Assembly (NCBI GenBank): GCA_023417285.1
Contig: JAEZFR010000215.1
Span: forward strand, 1 to 12,750
Length of the DNA: 12,750 nt
Direction: 5' to 3'
From: Bacillota bacterium
GTDB lineage: Bacteria > Bacillota > Clostridia > Acetivibrionales > DSM-1351
The stretch's first letter is position 1, and the number at the start of each line of letters is the position of its first letter. The position numbers and the translations under genes are program-made. The notes under the pieces are model-generated. The model searched no databases. It was not told where the DNA came from and was given only the letters and a program-made list of their open reading frames with translations. This document shows, one piece after another, positions 8,396 through 12,750 of the stretch.

Positions 8396-9593
8396 CGTCT
8401 TTTATTAGTGAACAAATGCTTTTTATATCTAAACTATTGAATGTTTTTGTTATAGAAAATCTAACTGTATTCCTCGTTACCTCACCTTTATGTAGTGCTA
8501 ATAGCACATACGAAGGTTCATCAGCAGAGCAAGCTGAACCAGTAGATATAGCAATCTTATCCTTCAGCTTATTAATTAGTATTTCGTTATTAACTCCTGG
8601 AATTGTTAAACTCAACACTCCAGGTATTTTTTCGTCTGGATGTCCATTAAATTGAATATTGGGTATACTTCTAACAAGTTCCTCTCTAAGCATTTTTTCC
8701 TGTTCAAGAATTGTAGGAATATATTTATCCATATCTCTTTTAGCTATCTCAGCTGATTTACCGAAACCCACAATATTATGAACGGCAAGCGTTCCTGCCC
8801 GATAGCCTTCCTCTTGGCTCCCACCATGAATAAGCGAAGTAAGTGAAGGTTTTAAACCATACTTATCTTTCCTTATATAACACGCTCCAATGCCTTTCGG
8901 GCCATATATCTTATGAGCTGAAAATGACAAGAAATCAACAGGAGTCTTCTTAACATCAATCTGTACTTTACCTAAAACTTGAGTTGCATCAGAATGAAAT
9001 AATATTCCATTGGATTTACATACCTCTGTCAAATCAATAATTTTGTTCAGTGTGCCAATCTCATTATTACCCCAAATTATAGACGCAAGTATAGAACTAT
9101 CTTTAATAGCTTCCGCCAAAGTATCCTTTTCAACCTGTCCATAACTGTTCACAGGAATAAAGCTAATTTCATAGCCTCTATCAATAATCCTCTCCTTTCT
9201 TTGACCAGGTCTGAAACGGTTTACCTCCTTATTCATAACAGCACTCTCATAGCCCGCCAAAAACTTACATGCCTGAAGTACTGATTTATGTTCTGTTAAA
9301 GATGTAATAATATGATTACCTTTACATTCTACATACTTTTTGTAATCGGCAACCCCCTTTATAATTAGATTATTACTTTCAGATGCACAGCTTGTAAAAA
9401 TAATCTCATCTGGATCAGCATTAATTAGCTCAGCTAATCTTTCTCGGCTCTCATTCACAGCTTTTTTTGCATTTTCAGCTAATGTATAATATTTACTAGA
9501 TGGATTCCCATATTCCTCTGCTAAATATGGTAACATTGCTTCCTTAACTTCAGGGTCTATCGGCGTTGTTGCACTATTGTCCAAGTAGATCAT
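8385..9593 (-). CDS. dndA: Cysteine desulfurase, DndA type
   Basis: A 402-residue class V PLP enzyme that takes sulfur from L-cysteine as a persulfide and passes it to the phosphorothioation machinery, presumably DndC. It shows the N-terminal YLDNSATT, H102 in TEHKS, the cofactor lysine K228 in SFSAHK, and the sulfur-carrying C355 in TGSACSAD. Length matches IscS/NifS/DndA enzymes. An insertion of roughly 25 residues (about 114-140, basic, ending RKERIIDRG) after the HKSV helix is not in standard IscS. The ATG at 9593 overlaps the dndE stop as ATGA and has GAAGGAG (9601-9607 on the plus strand) in front. Being last in dndC-D-E-A order, as in haloarchaeal loci, it is probably dedicated; sequence alone cannot exclude that it also serves Fe-S cluster assembly. 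Confidence 0.93.
   Translation of the reverse strand: MIYLDNSATTPIDPEVKEAMLPYLAEEYGNPSSKYYTLAENAKKAVNESRERLAELINADPDEIIFTSCASESNNLIIKGVADYKKYVECKGNHIITSLTEHKSVLQACKFLAGYESAVMNKEVNRFRPGQRKERIIDRGYEISFIPVNSYGQVEKDTLAEAIKDSSILASIIWGNNEIGTLNKIIDLTEVCKSNGILFHSDATQVLGKVQIDVKKTPVDFLSFSAHKIYGPKGIGACYIRKDKYGLKPSLTSLIHGGSQEEGYRAGTLAVHNIVGFGKSAEIAKRDMDKYIPTILEQEKMLREELVRSIPNIQFNGHPDEKIPGVLSLTIPGVNNEILINKLKDKIAISTGSACSADEPSYVLLALHKGEVTRNTVRFSITKTFNSLDIKSICSLIKDAIQ
8596..8632 (+). terminator. Possible intrinsic terminator of the plus operon, inside dndA
   Basis: On the plus strand CCTGGA (8596-8601) pairs with TCCAGG (8619-8624), and TGTT (8604-8607) pairs with AACA (8614-8617) around a 6-base loop, with a small internal bulge. 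TATTTTTT follows at 8625-8632. This is a Rho-independent terminator shape for plus-strand transcripts about 200 bases past the receiver gene. It lies within codons for two IPGV repeats of dndA, so it could be coincidental. Confidence 0.3.
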
Positions 9594-9967
9594 ATTGCTA
9601 CTCCTTCTAATCCGGCAAGATAAGAAATTAAGTCCTTAGAAAACCTAAATTCGTTGTGGAGCATGACTGCTCCTCTATCAATATGTGCTTTGACATACTT
9701 GGGAAAATATTCATTGTCTTTGAGATGGTGTCCACAATGCTTTTCTATTAAGCACTTATACATGGAATCATATTTCCCTGTTATCGTTTGTTTATTAAGC
9801 TCTATACCATTCGAATCCGTATTAAAAACCAAGCTATCTACATCACCCTTCAGTGATAAAGCAATAGCCAATTTTGATAAAGCAAATGGTTTTAGGTTGG
9901 TTTTTATTTGTAGTTCTTCGAATATCTGCATTGTTCTCTTTGAAGTTCTTAACCTAAATATTATCAT
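9590..9967 (-). CDS. dndE: DNA sulfur modification protein DndE
   Basis: A 125-residue member of the DndE family. Family hallmarks visible are a start with FRLRTSKRT, a following LKPFALSKLAIALSL (25-39), D51-S52-N53-G54-x-E56, the segment YKCLIEKHCGHHL (70-82), the acidic DNEYFPKY (84-91), and AHIDRG (94-99). Length is normal for the family. DndE forms part of the modification complex with DndC and DndD; from the literature it has been proposed to bind nicked DNA. Both ends are ATGA overlaps: its ATG shares bases with the dndD stop (9964-9967), and its TGA with the dndA start (9590-9593). GAGGTG (9973-9978 on the plus strand) stands 5 bases before the ATG. Nothing is missing or truncated. Confidence 0.95.
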   Translation of the reverse strand: MIIFRLRTSKRTMQIFEELQIKTNLKPFALSKLAIALSLKGDVDSLVFNTDSNGIELNKQTITGKYDSMYKCLIEKHCGHHLKDNEYFPKYVKAHIDRGAVMLHNEFRFSKDLISYLAGLEGVAI

Positions 9968-12156
9968 AATGTCACCTCAAAAAAGTATTTCTCCTCAACA
10001 TTTGTATTGTAATTCTCACTTGAGTAGGAAATTAAAAATTCTTTTGCTAAAAATGGCTTTAATAAGCCATAGTACTCATCATTGATTTCTTCATCAGTCG
10101 ATAGGACTAATACTTGACTACTTAAGCTCGGAAAGAAAGTAGTTGTAATTCTTTCCCTATGGACACTATCTATCCTAGCATATGGAGTATCAATCACAAA
10201 TGGTATGTTGTTATTAGACATTTTTATTAAAGCCCAATATAATGACATAATGTAAATTTGCTGTTCTCCCTTTGAAAATCCATTTATATCCACCTTGGAA
10301 GGTAATTCTACAATTATATTCTCATCACATTCCTTAAGAACTTTTTCTAAGTCGCTTTTTTTTGAAATATGAAATCTATCCATTATTCTATCAACACAGC
10401 GCTGTCCCATTTGACTTGTAAATGCCTCTATTCCAATCTTTGATATCATATTATTAAGCATATTTATTGATATTGAGCTTCTCCTATATAGTGTGACATT
10501 AAAATCACAGTCTATTTCTATACCCTGTATATAGTCCTGTTTTTCAATTAACTGGCTAAACATTAGCATAAACATTTCTTGAATACAATCAAGCCTTTTA
10601 CTAATAAGTGTAGGTATAAACTTCTGTAGCATATTATAAGAAATTTTGCTAAGCTCAAAGACAGACTTGCTTTTTCTAGCTTTCTTTAAGTTTTCATCTG
10701 CTTTTTTTGTCTTTAGCTCTAAGTCTACCAAGTTACTTTTTAAGTTCTCTATATATGCCTCTACCTTGCCTTTCTCTATCAAAAGCTTACCGATTTGATC
10801 TTTAACATTTCTCAATTCTTCTTCATAATTCTGAAGCGTTTCATTGTTCTTCTCACATGCTTCTAGTTTTTTCTTTAACTTTTGAACCTTTGCAATCGAT
10901 TTATTAATATCTTCTTTGCAGGATTTTATATCATCAATATTCTGTGATTCAATATCCTTAATCAGACTAAGTACATCATTCTCCTCATCATGTGAAAGAT
11001 AGTGAATTAGTGAGAAAGTTTCTACATTAAAATTCGGACGAACTTTCTTATCAATATGTTTTGCAATTATATCAGAAAAAGCTTCACTATAACTATGCCC
11101 TTCAGAATCAATAATCTTTATACTAGAACTATTTATCTCATCGTATATAACTTTTCTTAAAAAATCACTGTTTAATAATTCTTTTACAGTTTTATATTTT
11201 TGAAACTTGTTCTCCATCTCTACTTGCTGTTTAACTTCCTGTACTAGATTATTGACAATGATAAACGGTAAAAAATCATTCGCAAAGTCTTTTAGCCATT
11301 CATTTTTTGCTTCTCGAATTTTTTCTTCTTGTAATATATTATTTTTATATTTAATGATTTCCTGAGCAAGTAATCCTCCTGCATTCCTAAAGTCTTTCTC
11401 GAGATGCTGCTGTTTTTCTTCAAGCTTTAAAAGGCTATTATCTACCTGATTGAGTTTGTCCTTCTCAAACTCAATTAAACTCATGGTTCTATCTTTCTCT
11501 ACTAGCAATTCAGAAACCTTCCGTTCTTCATCATTTAATAGTTCATCATTTCCTTTATGAAGTACCCTTTTAAAATTACTACTCATTATATCAAATGTAT
11601 CATATCCACATAATAATAATAGAGCCTCTCGAAGATTCCTTGAAGCGTTTCCCTCTAAGAAAAAGTCGCTAATTTTTTCTCCATCAAAGAAAAATAAGTC
11701 AAAGAGCTGAGGAGGGATTAATAACTTTAAATAGTTTTCAAAACCTTCAATCTCTTCTTCACTAAGGTTCCTGCCATTTCTTTTTACAGAAAAATATTCA
11801 ACTAGCTTTTGCTCTTCATATTTCCATTGTCTAGTGAGTACATAGCTTGCTAACTCTCTATCTTCTTCTATTATAAAATCTAATAGTACATACGTGTTTA
11901 CATCCTTTTTACTAAGCGAGTTTTTATTAATGAGCCTCTTGACACGCCTGTAATAGCTTAAACTCGGTGTATCATAACCAAGTGCAACTGGACCATAAAG
12001 CCCTAATTTAATAGCAGTAAAAAGTGTGGTTTTACCTGCACCATTTTTTCCTCCTATCAATATAACGTTTTTTTCTGGATTTGTTATTGAAATGTCAAGT
12101 TGTATGTCTCCCTCAAAGGAACCAAAATTACATAACCCAATTCTATTAATAATCAT
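9964..12156 (-). CDS. dndD: DNA sulfur modification ATPase DndD
   Basis: A 730-residue SMC/Rad50-like ATPase, part of the DndCDE complex that inserts sulfur into the DNA backbone; DndD is thought to supply ATP-driven DNA handling or nicking. The P-loop is GGKNGAGKTTLF (35-46), FFFDGEKI lies at 155-162, the ABC signature-like FSKGEQQI at 627-634 and the Walker B FVIDTPYARID at 653-663, the IDTP pattern typical of DndD. Coiled coil spans about 205-285 and 400-500. It is somewhat longer than many DndD proteins (about 660-700); a stretch around 560-615 before the signature looks like an extension. The ATG at 12156 overlaps dndC by 11 bases and has AGAAGGG (12164-12170 on the plus strand) 7 bases ahead. 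The call is secure from motifs and neighbours. Confidence 0.96.
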   Translation of the reverse strand: MIINRIGLCNFGSFEGDIQLDISITNPEKNVILIGGKNGAGKTTLFTAIKLGLYGPVALGYDTPSLSYYRRVKRLINKNSLSKKDVNTYVLLDFIIEEDRELASYVLTRQWKYEEQKLVEYFSVKRNGRNLSEEEIEGFENYLKLLIPPQLFDLFFFDGEKISDFFLEGNASRNLREALLLLCGYDTFDIMSSNFKRVLHKGNDELLNDEERKVSELLVEKDRTMSLIEFEKDKLNQVDNSLLKLEEKQQHLEKDFRNAGGLLAQEIIKYKNNILQEEKIREAKNEWLKDFANDFLPFIIVNNLVQEVKQQVEMENKFQKYKTVKELLNSDFLRKVIYDEINSSSIKIIDSEGHSYSEAFSDIIAKHIDKKVRPNFNVETFSLIHYLSHDEENDVLSLIKDIESQNIDDIKSCKEDINKSIAKVQKLKKKLEACEKNNETLQNYEEELRNVKDQIGKLLIEKGKVEAYIENLKSNLVDLELKTKKADENLKKARKSKSVFELSKISYNMLQKFIPTLISKRLDCIQEMFMLMFSQLIEKQDYIQGIEIDCDFNVTLYRRSSISINMLNNMISKIGIEAFTSQMGQRCVDRIMDRFHISKKSDLEKVLKECDENIIVELPSKVDINGFSKGEQQIYIMSLYWALIKMSNNNIPFVIDTPYARIDSVHRERITTTFFPSLSSQVLVLSTDEEINDEYYGLLKPFLAKEFLISYSSENYNTNVEEKYFFEVTL

Positions 12157-12750
12157 TTTTAAACCCTTCTTTTACATTGTTATAATGTAGCCAATTCTCG
12201 TTCAATATTTTGTCAAAAGCCTCTTTAAGAATAGGTTTTCGAGTAATACACTTGTTCTTATTAATTGATATTATAAGTTTACTAATTAATTCAAATTGTA
12301 TTCCATACTTATCACAGAATAGCTTTAACTCGTCCAACACATCAGTTCCATACAGCGGCTTTTTAAATTTATCCCACGGTAGTTCCACGCCTTTTATTCT
12401 CTTGTAGGTATCAACAAGCATCCTTCGAGAAAGATCCCCTTCATTATCCCATATTTCATCAATTTTTCTTAATTCATCAATCGAAATTAATTCTATTCCA
12501 ATTTCATTTTCAGTTTCCAATAATTTTTCTAAGATAAGCCTACGACCATTAAGTGTAAAAGGTCCATAGCCCATTGAACCATCACCTTTTTCATAAACAC
12601 TCCCATCTCTTCGTTTGGTATCCCTTAATTGAGAGTCATTTCTTATACTTATTAACCATTCTCTAAATTTTCTCAACGGAATAAGCCACCGTTCACCACT
12701 TTCAATAAAACCTTTTAAAGATTTGTCTTCTTTAACCATAGTACAAACCC
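12146..12750 (-). CDS. dndC: DndC, C-terminal part (5' end beyond window)
   Basis: About 200 C-terminal residues of DndC, the sulfurtransferase-like enzyme of phosphorothioation, related to PAPS reductase and carrying an Fe-S cluster. The frame is open through the window edge: V-C-T precedes the apparent ATG at 12739, so that ATG is internal. Counting from it, the segment EDKSLKGFI (4-12), GERWLIPLRKFREWL (16-30), R and G residues leading to GYGPFTLNGRR (57-67), and an LISIDELRKIDEIW region (83-96) match the DndC tail as I know it. The nucleotide-binding P-loop and most cluster cysteines lie outside; the cysteine at the edge is probably the last of that group. It is the first visible gene of the dndCDEA operon; the promoter and any repressor gene such as dndB lie to the right of the window. 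Confidence 0.92.
   Translation of the reverse strand, partial: VCTMVKEDKSLKGFIESGERWLIPLRKFREWLISIRNDSQLRDTKRRDGSVYEKGDGSMGYGPFTLNGRRLILEKLLETENEIGIELISIDELRKIDEIWDNEGDLSRRMLVDTYKRIKGVELPWDKFKKPLYGTDVLDELKLFCDKYGIQFELISKLIISINKNKCITRKPILKEAFDKILNENWLHYNNVKEGFKNDY

Noticed and set aside
8368..8655. Plus-strand open frame of 95 codons at the operon junction
   Set aside because: It lies antisense to the dndA 3' end, has no good ribosome binding site, and its protein resembles nothing I know. The other open frames antisense to or in alternative frames of the main genes (for example 871-1374, 2747-3127, 9654-10085) were rejected for the same reason.
12737..12739. ATG as the start of a separate 197-residue gene
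   Set aside because: The frame continues past it to the window edge (V-C-T) and the protein matches the DndC tail, so this is an internal methionine.
1..12750. CRISPR arrays, tRNA genes, insertion sequences, attachment sites, long direct repeats
   Set aside because: Reading both strands showed none. Almost all bases are coding, and the longest non-coding gap is about 46 bases (4405-4450).

Overview
The window is AT-rich (roughly one third G+C by eye) and has strong AGGAGG-type ribosome binding sites, some GTG starts, and almost no intergenic space. This suggests a low-GC Firmicute, probably of the Clostridia. It is a dense anti-phage defence locus built around DNA phosphorothioation (replacement of a backbone oxygen by sulfur). 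No mobile element, tRNA, rRNA or CRISPR array is visible.

Right half, minus strand, read from the right edge leftwards: the C-terminal part of dndC (cut by the window end), dndD, dndE and a dndA-type cysteine desulfurase. The genes overlap by 11, 4 and 4 bases, so this is one translationally coupled dndCDEA modification operon. DndA mobilises sulfur from cysteine. DndC, an adenylyl-sulfate-reductase-like Fe-S enzyme, with the DndD ATPase and DndE, puts sulfur into the DNA backbone.

Left half, plus strand: a helicase with an N-terminal phospholipase-D-type nuclease region (5' end cut by the window start), a 59-residue microprotein, a second DndD/SMC-like ATPase, a 121-residue protein resembling a dnd-associated small protein, a large protein with two GHKL ATPase domains (MORC/Hsp90-like plus histidine-kinase-like), and a response-regulator-receiver protein. 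All are tightly packed and look like one operon. Its 3' end overlaps the 3' end of dndA by 11 bases, so the two operons converge.

The gene content best matches the published DndCDEA-PbeABCD type of phosphorothioation defence, first described in haloarchaea. There the modification genes mark host DNA and the partner operon blocks replication of unmarked virus DNA. The dndFGH restriction genes are not seen. This match comes from memory of the literature and was not checked by search, so no Pbe letters are assigned. The most interesting points are the two-component-like pair (GHKL/H-box kinase plus intact receiver) inside a DNA-sensing defence operon, the two paralogous DndD-like ATPases in opposing operons, and the two small conserved-looking proteins of unknown role.
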